A stretch of DNA of 64,000 nucleotides, from contig JANTQA010000070.1 of NCBI GenBank assembly GCA_027625915.1, forward strand, positions 3,477,001 through 3,541,000, written 5' to 3'. Of the stretch, positions 52,397 through 62,272 are shown one piece after another (position 1 is the first letter of the stretch; each line of letters begins with the position of its first letter). The translations under genes were made by a program, and so were the position numbers. The notes beneath the pieces are model-generated. The model was not told where the DNA came from, made no database searches, and worked only from the letters and a program-made list of their open reading frames with translations. The stretch is from Anaeramoeba flamelloides (taxonomy: Eukaryota; Metamonada; Anaeramoebidae).

Positions 52397-55300
52397 CATT
52401 TATAACATTTCTTTGAGTTAAAAATGAAAAAATAAAAAATAGATTTTTTTTTCTTTTTATTTAATAACGTAATTTGTTTAATATTTTATTTGTATTTAAT
52501 ATATTGATTCTAAACATTTTTTATAAATCCTAATGAATATTTTTTTCTTTTTTCAATTATTTTTTTAATAGGATACTGCTGGTCAAGAAAGATATGAAGC
52601 TATGACAAAAATGTACTATAGGGGAGCACATGCTGCTATAATATGCTATGGTATTTTTCTCTATTTATATTCATCTCTCTATTTTCTTATTATTTCAATA
52701 TTCTCAACTTTTCCCTTAAAAACATTATTTAATTACTAAAATAAATTTTAAAATTCTAATTTTTAGATGTAACTGATAAAACAACTTTTGAAAGACTTAG
52801 ATTTTGGATCCAGCAATTACAAGAAGCTGAAAAAAATTGTAGTTTATTTATTACTGCTACTAAAAGTAAATATCAATTATTATTCTTTTTTCATTAACTA
52901 AAAGTTAAATCAAAATGTTTGATATTAAAATTCAATAATGGATTTTTATAATTGTAACATTTTATATGTCCTAATTATAAAAAAGCACTATTTTTTTCTG
53001 ATTAATATTTGTATAAATCTAGCTTATAAATTAATTCAATTAACCACTGAGATAAAAAAATTTTTTTGAATAAAAACACTCTCAACTTTTGGATATCGAA
53101 AATATTTTTTGAAATTACTGTACACTTTTTAATTTTTTTTTGAAAAATTGGGGTTGAGAAAATTTTGAAATCAAAGAATAAGTTAATATATTAAATTAAT
53201 TATTTTCCCAGAGAATTTATCTTTTTTATAAATAACCTTTTTTTTATTTTACCATTGAAAAATAAAAAAACATTTGAGGACCAAATTAGTCCCTTTTGTG
53301 AAAATAAAATACCCATAATTTAGAATTTGTTTTAATAAATGAGTTAAAATAAGATATTGTATCTAAAATTATATATAATTTCAAGTTTGAATTCAATCAT
53401 TTTGGCAAAAAATGTTTTCAAGAAGGGAAGTTAAATGGAAACTTTATTTATTTTTATTTTTTCATTTATTTTTTTCGATTTTTTTAATGGAACGTATTTA
53501 TTCAGTTTTCCATTTTTAGTGTTTTTTTGGGTTGTAGGGGCATATATCATTTTCTTTGTAAAATTAATAAAAGTGAAACACACTTATTTATTCAAAAACA
53601 GGAAATGGGAAAGAAATGAATGTTCAATAAAAAGAATAATACTATTTTGTTTAATTAATTATCCGATTTAGTGGTCGATTATTTAACTTGGAAAAATCTT
53701 TTGAATAATTCTAATCTCAATTTAAATGTTTGAAGTTAAATAATTAAATAGAAACTAGGAAAATATAATAAAAATCGAAAGGGGGACAAAATAAAAAAAC
53801 TTCTTGAAGATTTTCCTATTCTATTCAACTAAAAAGTTAAAAATTCAGAAGAAAACAGTTTATATAAATTATAACTCAGAAATAGGAGCATAAACAAAAA
53901 TTATATATATATATATATATATTATTTTTAAAGGGTGGAGTTTTTCATTCCTTTTTTTTCATTAAGGAATTTTTATTTATAAATGTTTTTAAAGATTACT
54001 CAAGATTATAATGTTAAAAATTTTTATTTTGAATATCAAATATTAATTCCTCAAGATTTATTATAACTGTTATAAAAAGATACATCTTGGTAAATGATCA
54101 AAACAAACATTATTCGCTGAATCTTAAACAGAAAATAAATAATAAAAAAAATCAATAGATAAATCAAAATAAACTTTACCCATTTTTTTAAATTACTATC
54201 GCAAATTTTGTTATTTTTAATTTATTGGAAATTCAAAGACAATATCGTTTGGTATTAAAATAAAAATCTATAATATTTAATGATGATTAATCTAAATATT
54301 CATACTCTTATTACCATAAATTTATTTTTTTTTTTTATTTTAATTTTGAAGTCAATGTTCTTTTTAAATTCAAACTTGTTTAATCACAATTTTTTTTTGA
54401 AAGTAAAAAATAAGTGATCAAAATAAATTATAAAAATTGATTTTGATCACATTTTTTTTCATAAAATACATTTATTCTTTAATTTAAATAAAATATATCA
54501 AACTAATTGTTTTTTTTTTTTAATTGATATATGTGCACCCATTTTTAAATTTGTGTTTAGTTTTATAAAAAAATATTAATATATTTTACATTCAAAGATC
54601 TAATATAAATATTCTTTTTAATAAAAATATAGAAAAAAATTGTCAAATCGGTTTTAATTGTCAAACAGTAGTAAATTTTCTCATTTTCAGTTATTTTGTA
54701 ATGCCTTTTTTTTGTTTATTATAAAACAAAAACCAAGTCCAAAAATTAGATTGATTTTTGTAATCAAAATAAAATCAAAAAAATCAAATTAAACCAAAAA
54801 TTAAGAATGGTTAAATTATCTCTGCAATTTGAGATTTAATTGTAAACATTACTAAAAGTGAATTTTTTGGATTTTTTGATTCTATGCTTTTTCCATTCAT
54901 TTGAAATTGGACTTTAGGATTTTAACAATAGATATTAATCAAGTTTGAGCAATTTCAATTTCATATATCTTCATTGATCAGTGAAAAATAAGTTAAAAAA
55001 TAATTGAAAAATTTTCCATTTCAATACTGTCTTACAATTAAAATTGATTTTGACAATTTTTTTCCAGAATGGTAAGATAAAGATCATTCATTGGAATTAA
55101 AAATCTATTCCAATATTTTATTTGAATTTTTAATTTGAGAATCTGAATCCTCAATATCCAAAATCATTTTTTTTTCTGACAAAAATGATTTAAATTGTTC
55201 TCATGATTCTTGTTAATAAAGACTAAAAAATTTGTTAAAAAAATTTTTCAAAATTGAAATATTTTTTTGATTTTGCATTTAATTTTATCTATTGATTATG

Positions 55301-55885
55301 TACTGGTATTTTTGTCGATTGTAACGAACATAATAATTAAAATAAATCAAATCTATGGTTTATTCTTCTTATTTATTCTAAATTAATAAACATTTATCAA
55401 AGCTTGTATTGTCTATTCCAAAATTATTATTAAGTTGAATATAAAAAGAGATGATCATTTTATTTTTTTTTTTTTTTGCTTTACTTTCTTAATTTACAAA
55501 AAACTCTTTAAAATCCATTTAACCAATATATATATATAAAAAAAAAATTCCAAGTGTTTAATGTAATTTATTTATATCATTTCTTCTATTAATCTCTAAC
55601 AATTAATTTAATTAATAATATTTGTTATCTTAATTAGTTGATCTTCTAACAAATGAGAAACAACGAGCAGTCTCACTAAATGAAGTAGAAAATTTTTCCA
55701 AATCAGTGGATGGTATAATTATGGAAACAAGTGCAAAATATGGTCAAGGAATTGATATTTTATTTGATTCAATAGCAAAAGATTTTGTAAGAAAAAATCC
55801 TGAATGGAAAACAAATAAATCAACTAATTTACCTGAAAAAATTAATTTAGATGGAAATCCAAATAAAAAAAAGAAATGTTGTTAA
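50676..55885 (+). CDS. Rab24-like small GTPase (five exons)
   Basis: Exons: 50676-50789, 50913-50981, 52572-52650, 52767-52865 and 55638-55885, total 202 residues. All introns are GT...TAG with matching phases (0,0,1,1). G1 is GSPYVGKT (14-21), switch I is TIGG (39-42), G3 is DTAGQE (62-67), G4 is TKID (119-122) and G5 is ETSAK (150-154). It ends KKKKCC, a double-cysteine geranylgeranylation signal. [30 protein letters not shown] and the TKxD in place of NKxD are hallmarks shared with Rab24. In animals Rab24 acts in autophagic and late-endosomal clearance, and by inference this one acts in endomembrane traffic. Animal Rab24 has Ser where most Rabs have the catalytic Gln; here Gln66 is present, so normal GTP hydrolysis is expected. 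Intron lengths are 123, 1590, 116 and 2772 bp, and the long ones hold repeats. Confidence 0.86.
51155..51335. repeat. Dispersed repeat beginning GGGATTAG (pair with 43485-43665)
   Basis: Landmarks are listed under its partner. Confidence 0.5.
51346..51980. repeat. TTAA-flanked dispersed repeat, copy 2 (filled site)
   Basis: From TTAA (51346-51349) GGGATCAGTATTC onward it follows 42-240, interrupted at 51536-51955 by the fold-back element and resuming TTAAATTCATTTTATTT. Confidence 0.65.
51532..51959. mobile_element. 420-bp fold-back element with TTAA target duplication
   Basis: The element 51536-51955 begins GGATTATCTAAAATA and ends, inverted, GGACTATCTAAAATA. The arms run about 200 bp with shared blocks GGGGGTCTTA, GAATTAAAACAT, TTAGACTCTTTATTTCTTGA and GATCCAGAAGAACTATAAAA. 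TTAA flanks both sides (51532-51535 and 51956-51959), and the uninterrupted site exists at about 230-236, so the 4-bp TTAA duplication is directly shown. TTAA targeting is typical of piggyBac-like transposases, which would act in trans because no ORF is present. A half-copy is at 35030-35260. Confidence 0.82.
52364..52392. repeat. (TA)n microsatellite in intron 2
   Basis: An uninterrupted run of about 14 TA units. Confidence 0.9.
52866..55637 (+). other. Rab24-like gene intron 4, 2.8 kb
   Basis: GTAAAT donor, TTAG acceptor. AT-rich, with a (TA)n run at 53901-53922. A 78-codon ATG frame (53435-53671) is Phe/Ile-rich without a domain and is not called. No clear repeat boundary is recognised. 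Confidence 0.75.
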
Positions 55886-55909
55886 TTGTGATTACATTTA
55901 TATCCACCT

Positions 55910-55937
55910 TTATATATATATATATATATATATATAT
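55910..55937. repeat. (TA)n microsatellite after the Rab24-like stop
   Basis: About 14 TA units starting 24 bases after the stop codon. It is probably within or next to the 3' UTR. Confidence 0.9.
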
Positions 55938-56356
55938 TTGATTTTGATTATTTTCATCGAATATATTTATCAATAACATTTTTAAATCTTATACAATTTT
56001 TAAGAAAGATTTTGAATAAAATTTTTAAAAAATTATTTTACTTTTTGTTTTTTTATACTTTTTAATTTCAAAAATTTTTAAAGTTTTCAAAATAAAATAT
56101 AAAATTTCTTACTATTGCAATTTAATTCATTTTACATGTTGATTAAAAATTATGTTTGAAATTTATTGTTAATATTTGAATTTTTGGTTATAATATTGGA
56201 TATCACATTATTAGAAATAAAATTAAGATAATAATATCAAAACTGTGATCAAATAAACTTTATCACAAACATTGGACTTTATCCCCAAAAAAATATAAAA
56301 AGGCATAAAAAAAGGAAATTATTTGTTTAATTAAAAAATATTTTTTTTTTTTTTTA

Positions 56357-56385
56357 ATAGTAATATTCTAAAAGAATATTACTAT
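56357..56385. repeat. Perfect 13-bp hairpin
   Basis: ATAGTAATATTCT, a 3-base AAA loop, then AGAATATTACTAT, preceded by a 15-T run. It may be a remnant of a fold-back element. It is too far (470 bp) from the Rab24 stop to assign a role. Confidence 0.6.
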
Positions 56386-56471
56386 CAAATAAATAATAAC
56401 CCATTTTCAAAAGTACTTGGATATATAATAGATGTGTTTTTTAAAATGTTTTTCTTATTCTCAAAGCTAAA

Positions 56472-56874
56472 TACAGCTGTTCAAAGGCTACCGTGAAATA
56501 TTATCAATATCAAATTTTGATGTTGATATTGATTTTTAAAAAGTTCAATATAATAAGAAGAAAGCTTATATTGAAAATATTTTTTCATAAATTGGTTTAT
56601 TTGAAAAATATTTTCCTAATGTGATGGAAAAATAAATTCATTTTTAAGAGGAAATCTTATGTAGTTTCTTAATGAATTTTTGATGTTTAGAGTCATTTAG
56701 GGTTCTGAAAATTTATTTTTAGAAAATCAGAAAAAATTCTTGAATATCAGTTCATTTAGGAAATTTTTTTTTCAATATGAGCTTTATTATTCTCATATTG
56801 AACTATTTATAAATCAATATCAACATCAAAATTTGATATTGATAAAATTTCACGGTAGTTTTGGATTGACTGTA
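56472..56874. mobile_element. TA-flanked fold-back element, 399 bp
   Basis: The element 56474-56872 lies between TA dinucleotides and has CAG...CTG ends. The arms of about 110 bp match closely when inverted: 'ctaccgtgaaat', 'tatcaatatcaaattttgat', 'gttgatattgattt' and 'agttcaatat'. The terminal 20 bases are less alike (CAGCTGTTCAAAGG / CAGTCAATCCAAAA). It is non-coding and consistent with a Tc1/mariner-type MITE. Confidence 0.72.
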
Positions 56875-56999
56875 ATTAAAAACAAGAAAGAGGAATTTTC
56901 CTTCTGTTTGTTGATATGTGAAAAAAAAAACCTTTTTTTCTAATTGAATTTTAGAAGCAATCTTAAAGATAAGAGAAGAAGAAGAAAAATAAAATAAAA

Positions 57000-57200
57000 A
57001 GTATAACAATCTTAATCATGAATTGGTAGCCTGGATGGGCAATTGATAAAGCTTCTTTAAAAGGTATCAATCTTCTTTAATATTAAATAGAATAAAGAAA
57101 ATTTATCTGAAAGAGGACCTTCCTCAAATAACTGGTGAAGCTTTGGTTGTTTTAGAAATATTTTTACTCAAGGACATTTATAACACAACAATTGACTGAG
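57000..57200 (-). pseudogene. Decayed coding relic of unknown family
   Basis: Less AT-rich than its flanks. The minus strand shows gene-like pieces (LHQLFEEGPLSDKFSLFYLI; KEALSIAHPGYQFMI) in interrupted frames. Length and family cannot be established. It could be a piece of a mobile element or a dead host gene. Confidence 0.3.
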
Positions 57201-58017
57201 AAACAAGTTATTTGCCTTTTTTTCTATGATGATCTTAAAGGATAGATAGGCTTGTCAAACAAATCAAAAGAAAATACAATAAAACTCTCTGATCTGATCC
57301 TTGATTGAATCAAGTATCTTTTTTAGGTTTTTTTTAATAGATAAAAATTCTTTACAAGGTATTTTTTATGATCAAACACAAAGTTATTTGTAAAAATATT
57401 GCCCCATTAGCCCAAAAACCACTAATTATTATAACAGAATTATTTTTTATCTCAATATTTTGGCACTTTTTTCTACAAATACCTCAGTATTTCACTGCTG
57501 ATTTTGAAAGATCAAATTTTGATCACATTTTGATTAGTTTTTAAGTGGTTTTGATTCTTATAAAAACTCAAATAATTTTTTTCAATTTCCAAAAAATATT
57601 TTTCATCAGACTGAATTGACACTTCTGAAAAAAATTATCTATTTTGTTTTACCAAAAATTGAGATCTTTTTCAAATTGAAAAATATTTTTATTTGTTTGG
57701 TGTGCAATAAAAGTTGAAATTTCTTTCTTTTAGCATAACTATAAAATATTAGTTTTACAAAATACTAGATTTGGAACAAGCCATATTGAGAATTATAATA
57801 AAAAGAAGAGTCATAAAAATAAATAAAAAACTTCTCGATGGATTGTTGTGTTAGAAAAAAAAACAATTGTCCCATATTAAAAGAAAAAATTTGATCTGTT
57901 AATATTTCAATATTAGAAATTAATTTAATTAATTAATATAAAAATTTAAATACAAAATAATTATAATAAAAAAAACATTATTAATTGAATTCATTTTTCA
58001 ATTGGTTTTCCTTATTT
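57201..58017. other. AT-rich intergenic DNA
   Basis: Nothing recognised. Confidence 0.4.
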
Positions 58018-58590
58018 TAAGGTTTACAATCTCCGAAATTTGAAAAAATATTATTTTGTGTTAGATATCACAACTTGTAAATTTGGTTTTTATCTGCTCG
58101 ATCTTGTACTTGGTATGGGTTTTAAGAGTTGTTCAAAATGGAAAAATTTTAGACAATTAATTTTTATATTTTATCAAATCTGAATTGAAAATCCTCAGAC
58201 TAATAGATAAGGAAGGTGTTCAAGAATAAATTTTGTTTTTTGGTTTGTAGAAGAAAATTTTGATTTACTTTTTTGTCAATTAAATAAATGATAAAAAATT
58301 TTTTATTTAAAATCCCCAAAGAAAACCATAAAGCAATTAAAATTTTCAATAATCAACAACCCACAAAACACATTTTTTTATAACTCAATTTCCGTCCAAT
58401 TAATCTTACACTCTTCAATTCCGAGATTTAAAAAATAAAAATAAATTATCAAAAATTGTCATTTTGAACCACTTTTAAAACCCATACCAAACACAAGATC
58501 GAGCAGACACAAACAAAATTAACCCGTTGTGGTACCTAACACAAAATAATCTTCTTTCGAATTTCATGGATTGTAAACCTCAATTTTTAT
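58018..58590. mobile_element. Large fold-back element, about 570 bp
   Basis: Left arm 58018-58140 and right arm 58456-58590 are inverted copies of about 125 bp: 'ggtttacaatc', 'attattttgtgttag', 'ctgctcgatcttgt' and 'ttggtatgggttttaa'. The loop is non-coding. Its right end touches the next inverted repeat, so elements of different families are packed together here. Confidence 0.65.
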
Positions 58591-58778
58591 CTACTGGTAT
58601 TTGAATATTAAATGGGATTTTTTTTCACTTCATTTTTAATTTCTCTTTTTTAAGAGAATATAGATCAAGAACCTCAAATTGCAACCTAATTTCTTTGAGA
58701 ACTATATTTATAAAAAAAAAATATCGAAAATGAAGTGAAAATTCTTTCCTATTTATAATTCAAATACCAGTAACAAAA
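58587..58778. mobile_element. Fold-back element related to 38628-38913
   Basis: 'tactggtatttgaatattaa', 'atggga' and 'ttcacttcattttt' face 'aaaatgaagtgaaaattctt' and 'ataattcaaataccagtaac'. The arms match the inner half of the 38628-38913 arms (gatatttgaattataaatgg). Confidence 0.6.
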
Positions 58779-58867
58779 AAATATTTTCAATTTAGTAAAC
58801 ATAACTCTGAGAGAGCTAAAGATTCGACAAACTTTTTTCAGAAATATCTCCCGACTGCTTCAAAATA

Positions 58868-59173
58868 ATGGATAAAAATCATTTTTTATCCAAAGAATAT
58901 TTTGCTTATCTCAAAAAAATGGAAAAAAAAACTGTTGATCGAAAAGTTCCACAAAACAGTAGAATAGAACAGAAAGCACAAAAAGGTAGAAAAGGAGGTA
59001 AAGGAACCAAAGGACAAAAAGGACCAAAAGGTAGAAAAGGACAAAAAGGACGTAAAGGAACCAAGGGACAAAAAGTACAAAAGGGAAAAAAAGGTAAATT
59101 ATTTCTTTCAAAATTAAACAAAATTGATACTTTAAAACTGTTTGATGATAGAACAGGTTTGGGACATTTTTGA
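58868..59173 (+). CDS. Small collagen-like X-Lys-Gly repeat protein
   Basis: A 101-residue ATG-started frame. Residues 38-76 form 13 triplets of the type X-Lys-Gly (QKG RKG GKG TKG QKG PKG ...), 12 of them with Gly in the third position, i.e. a collagen-like Gly-X-Y register with Lys at nearly every Y. The flanks are basic and non-repetitive (MDKNHFLSKEYFAYLKKMEK before; LFDDRTGLGHF after). No signal peptide is visible. With only one Pro the helix stability is doubtful, and the strong positive charge could equally serve nucleic-acid or polyanion binding. It lies about 90 bp after a fold-back element and 290 bp before the B-box gene on the same strand. It may be one exon of a longer gene. Confidence 0.5.
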   Translation: MDKNHFLSKEYFAYLKKMEKKTVDRKVPQNSRIEQKAQKGRKGGKGTKGQKGPKGRKGQKGRKGTKGQKVQKGKKGKLFLSKLNKIDTLKLFDDRTGLGHF

Positions 59174-59466
59174 TTCTCGCTTTGTCTTCAAACAATTCCT
59201 CCATTGTTATTTGTAATTTTCTTCATCGAAGAAATTAACACAAATACCCGAACTAAAAATATCAAGAATTTTGTGTATCTAATCTTTTCAAAAGGAATTT
59301 CTTTTCGAATTTTCAACCCGGCTTAATGTTTACAATTGTCTTTTTGGTGTTTATTTATTAAAACATAAACTTAAATCAATAACATAAAGAAAATGAAAAA
59401 GAACAAAAAAAAAAAGAAGAAAAAGAAAAGGAAAAAAATAGTAAAGGGATCAATTATCCCATTTCC
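59174..59466. promoter_or_regulatory. Upstream region of the B-box gene
   Basis: The last about 90 bases are A-rich ('gaaaaagaacaaaaaaaaaa' type) and then read 'cccatttccATGG', the kind of T-poor leader also seen before the gp78-like gene. Confidence 0.4.
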
Positions 59467-60258
59467 ATGGATATAGATCAAGGCAACAAGCAAACTGAAT
59501 CAAAAGAAAAGTGTAAAATGTGTAATAACAGAAGAGCAAAATATTGGTGTCCGTTTTGTTCACTTGATATCTGCAAAGAATGTAATAAACAACTTCACCC
59601 AACAGAATTTCTTTTTAATTTTCATAAAGTTGTACTCTGGGCAAACAAAAAAAATGAAAAAGAAAAAGAAAAAGAAAAGGAAGAAGGTAATAATATACTA
59701 TGTTTAAGGCATCAATTAGAATTAACTCTCTATTGTAAAAAACATAAAGAATTAATTTGTACTGAATGCCTTGACAATTATTGTTCGGATCACAACAAAA
59801 AAGCAATTGGATTAAAAAAGGCATCCCAACTGCTTTATAAAGAGATCTCTTTAAGACAGAAACAATATTTCAAATCTCTTCATCAAAAAAATGAACTAAT
59901 CGATTATTCAAAAAAAAAACAATTTCAATTCTGTGATTTAATTGAGAACTTCCGAATCTCGGTGAAACAAAGAACAGAAGAACTCCACAACCAAATAGAT
60001 CTTATCTCGAACCTTAATTTACAAATTATTGATCGAACAGAAAATACTTTGAAAGAAAAATTTGACAATGTAATTGAAAAATATCAAAGTGCTGACAAGC
60101 AACTTGAATTGGATCAGAAAGCATGGGAAGAGTTACAAAACTCCAAAATTGCAAACTACTCAAAAAATAATATTCTACTTTGTCTTGGACTCTTGGAAAA
60201 TATTTCAAAAGAATTGGATATTGTGAAAACTAAAAAAAACGTAAAATTTTGTTCATAA
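59467..60258 (+). CDS. Tandem B-box, coiled-coil protein (TRIM-like without RING)
   Basis: 263 residues. The first B-box has ligands C16, C19, C28, C31, C36, C39, H44 and H53 (CKMC...CPFC...CKEC...H). After a short (KE)n linker, the second B-box spans about 79-109 (CLRHQ...YCKKH...CTEC...CSDH). Residues about 120-255 are predicted coiled coil (EISLRQKQYFKSLHQKNELI onward, many heptad Leu/Ile). This is the TRIM arrangement lacking an N-terminal RING, so ligase activity is not expected from this chain alone. Such proteins usually act as self-associating scaffolds. There is no C-terminal recognition domain. Start ATG at 59467 in a T-poor leader; ends VKFCS TAA. Single exon. Confidence 0.82.
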   Translation: MDIDQGNKQTESKEKCKMCNNRRAKYWCPFCSLDICKECNKQLHPTEFLFNFHKVVLWANKKNEKEKEKEKEEGNNILCLRHQLELTLYCKKHKELICTECLDNYCSDHNKKAIGLKKASQLLYKEISLRQKQYFKSLHQKNELIDYSKKKQFQFCDLIENFRISVKQRTEELHNQIDLISNLNLQIIDRTENTLKEKFDNVIEKYQSADKQLELDQKAWEELQNSKIANYSKNNILLCLGLLENISKELDIVKTKKNVKFCS

Positions 60259-60402
60259 ATCTTTTTTTAATTCCCGTTTTGTTTCCGTTATAATTATCAC
60301 TCAAGACATTTACCAAATCGAAACCCTTTCAAAAATTGGCCTGTGGGATAAAGATCAACCGATCAAGTTTGAAAAAATATTCTCATTTTTTTTTATTTTA
60401 TT
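60259..60402. other. 3' flank of the B-box gene
   Basis: Slightly GC-richer than average. No defined terminator is recognised. Confidence 0.35.
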
Positions 60403-60600
60403 GGAGAAGTGTAAATTACACACTATTTGTCCTTTTACTTAAATTTCCTTTCGAAAATTTAAGTGTAAAATCATAGATTTCATGAGGATTATTAATTCAA
60501 ATAATTTCAAACTATCTTGGTTTCAAAATTAATTCATGAAGATTTTTTTTAGTTTGAATTTATTTTGAAAAATTAATCTATGATTTTCATAGAAAGGGCA
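60403..60600. repeat. Short dispersed repeat (pair with 19655-19765) with local inverted repeat
   Basis: 'gaagtgtaaattacacacta' and 'gtgtaaaatcatagatttca' match 19655-19740. 'aatcatagatttcatgagg' also faces 'aatctatgattttcatagaa' at about 60572-60592. Confidence 0.5.
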
Positions 60601-61343
60601 TATCCACAAAAAATGATCAATTTTTTTCGATTATTTCCTTCTGTTTATACTTTAAACATAAGAGGACAAAATTTATTTGAGTTTTTATTGAATAAATAAT
60701 AATATCTATTTAAGCAATTAGTGAATGTTCTGAATTTTAGAATTATTGAACTTGACGGATAACTTAAATCTTCTTTGCGTTGTAAATAAAGACTTTTGAT
60801 TTTTTATTCTTTTAATGTTATGTGGGGTTCTTTTTTTTTACTTCATATAATTTTTTTTTTGGTTGAGTTTAAATCTTGTGGTTTAGAATGATTAACCAAG
60901 AATTGGTAAATTAGTTTTTCTAGAATAAATGTATCTTAAAATTTTGATATATGGAATGGGTATTTTCTTGTTGGAGAAAAAATATTTATTATTATTCTTT
61001 TTATTCTTGAGAGGAATTTTTGTTCTGAAGAATTTCTTGATCTTTTCCACTCTTCAAAAATCGTTGTACAGGGGTTAATTGGCTTTTATAATTATATACA
61101 TTCCTATTTCTCCACAATACATACCCTTTTTCTCATGACATATAGTTTATTATATAAAGACTTTTCTAAAGAATACAATATTTGAAATTCTTTCTTTTAC
61201 CTTTTGGTCTCACATATGTTGTTTTAGACAATTTACCTACTTTTTTTTTTTAGGAAATTATTTTTCAGTATTTGTCTTCATATTGAAAATTAAATTAATT
61301 TATCAAGAGTTAGACTCTTATTTAGTATTCTAATAGTTTGAAA
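60601..61343. other. AT-rich intergenic DNA
   Basis: No gene, RNA or repeat boundary recognised. Confidence 0.4.
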
Positions 61344-61415
61344 TTTCTGTGATTTCTGTGATTTCTGTGATTTCTGTGATTTATGTGATTTATGTGATTT
61401 CTTCAATTTCTGTGA
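61344..61415. repeat. 9-bp minisatellite TTTCTGTGA x 8
   Basis: Eight tandem 9-mers: four TTTCTGTGA, two TTTATGTGA, one TTTCTTCAA and one TTTCTGTGA. Confidence 0.9.
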
Positions 61416-62012
61416 TTATCGAAATATCAAAATTTGAAAGAAAAAAGTCGAATCATATTTAATAATTTTAAAAAAAATTGAGAAACTTTCCAATATTTTT
61501 AAATATCAGAATGGATTTTAAATAGGTTTTTTAGTCTAATAACGTTTTAATTTTTTAAAAAATAAGAAAGGATTAAATTTATTTTTTTTAAAGTATTAAT
61601 CTAGTTTTTTTTTCACAAAATTGAGATTCAGGACAATTGGCGCACTTTTTCAAATATTTTCACTGGTTTGATTTTTAAAAACAAATTTTAGTGGACTAAA
61701 CGAGTGTTTATCAAAATTTTGGTTTTATATCTTTCTCGATCCTTTTGTTACTTTAAGAAATTCATCAAGAAAATTACAATTTACTTTTTCAGATTTAAGG
61801 TTTTCAAGAAACTCGAAAAATACGTGTGTAAATGTTTGAAAATTTGAACTCTTTGATCTGAAGTTCAAAGGGGGTTCTTATCAGCAATTGCAACAAAAAA
61901 TGCTTACTCTTTACATTTGTGGACATTTTGAGATGAAACAATATTTTTTTCAATTTAAAACCTTTTCTCAAATTCATTAATTAAGCAACAAACCACCCAA
62001 ATTGCTAATTAT
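61416..62012. other. AT-rich intergenic DNA
   Basis: Nothing recognised. Confidence 0.4.
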
Positions 62013-62272
62013 CCCTAATAAAAAAAGTTTTTTATAACATGTTATAAACGTGTTGTAAAGGTGTTATAAACGTTTAAAATATTAGAAAATTTTATAATAA
62101 CAACTTTTATAGCATAATTCTTTGTTATAATTTGTGTTATAAAATTTGTAACATGTTATAAGCCTGTTACAAGAATAATTTTTCAAAAAATATTGAAAAA
62201 ATCATTATATAAAGGGAAATTTTGTTATAAAAATGTTATATAGATGTTATAAAAAAAGTTTTTTTATTAGGG
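62013..62272. mobile_element. MITE with CCCTAATAAAAAAAG termini, 260 bp
   Basis: Left end CCCTAATAAAAAAAGTTTTT; the right end is its inverse (AAAAAAAGTTTTTTTATTAGGG). TAT flanks both sides. The interior is built of short variants of 'gttataaacgtg/tgttataa', many of them palindromic, and is non-coding. The superfamily is unclear (2-3 bp duplication). Confidence 0.65.

Larger units (their letters stand above)
50982..52571 (+). other. Rab24-like gene intron 2 with several repeats
   Basis: GTAACA donor, AATAG acceptor. It contains a TTTTC-rich tract (50992-51030), the GGGATTAG repeat (51155-51335), the TTAA-family repeat (51346 on), the fold-back element 51536-51955, a repeat shared with 8055-8240 (52175-52350) and a (TA)n tract (52364-52392). 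Confidence 0.8.

Noticed and set aside
53435-53671. 78-codon ATG frame inside Rab24 intron 4
   Set aside because: Phe/Ile-rich translation from T-rich DNA, no motif, and located in a well-defined intron.
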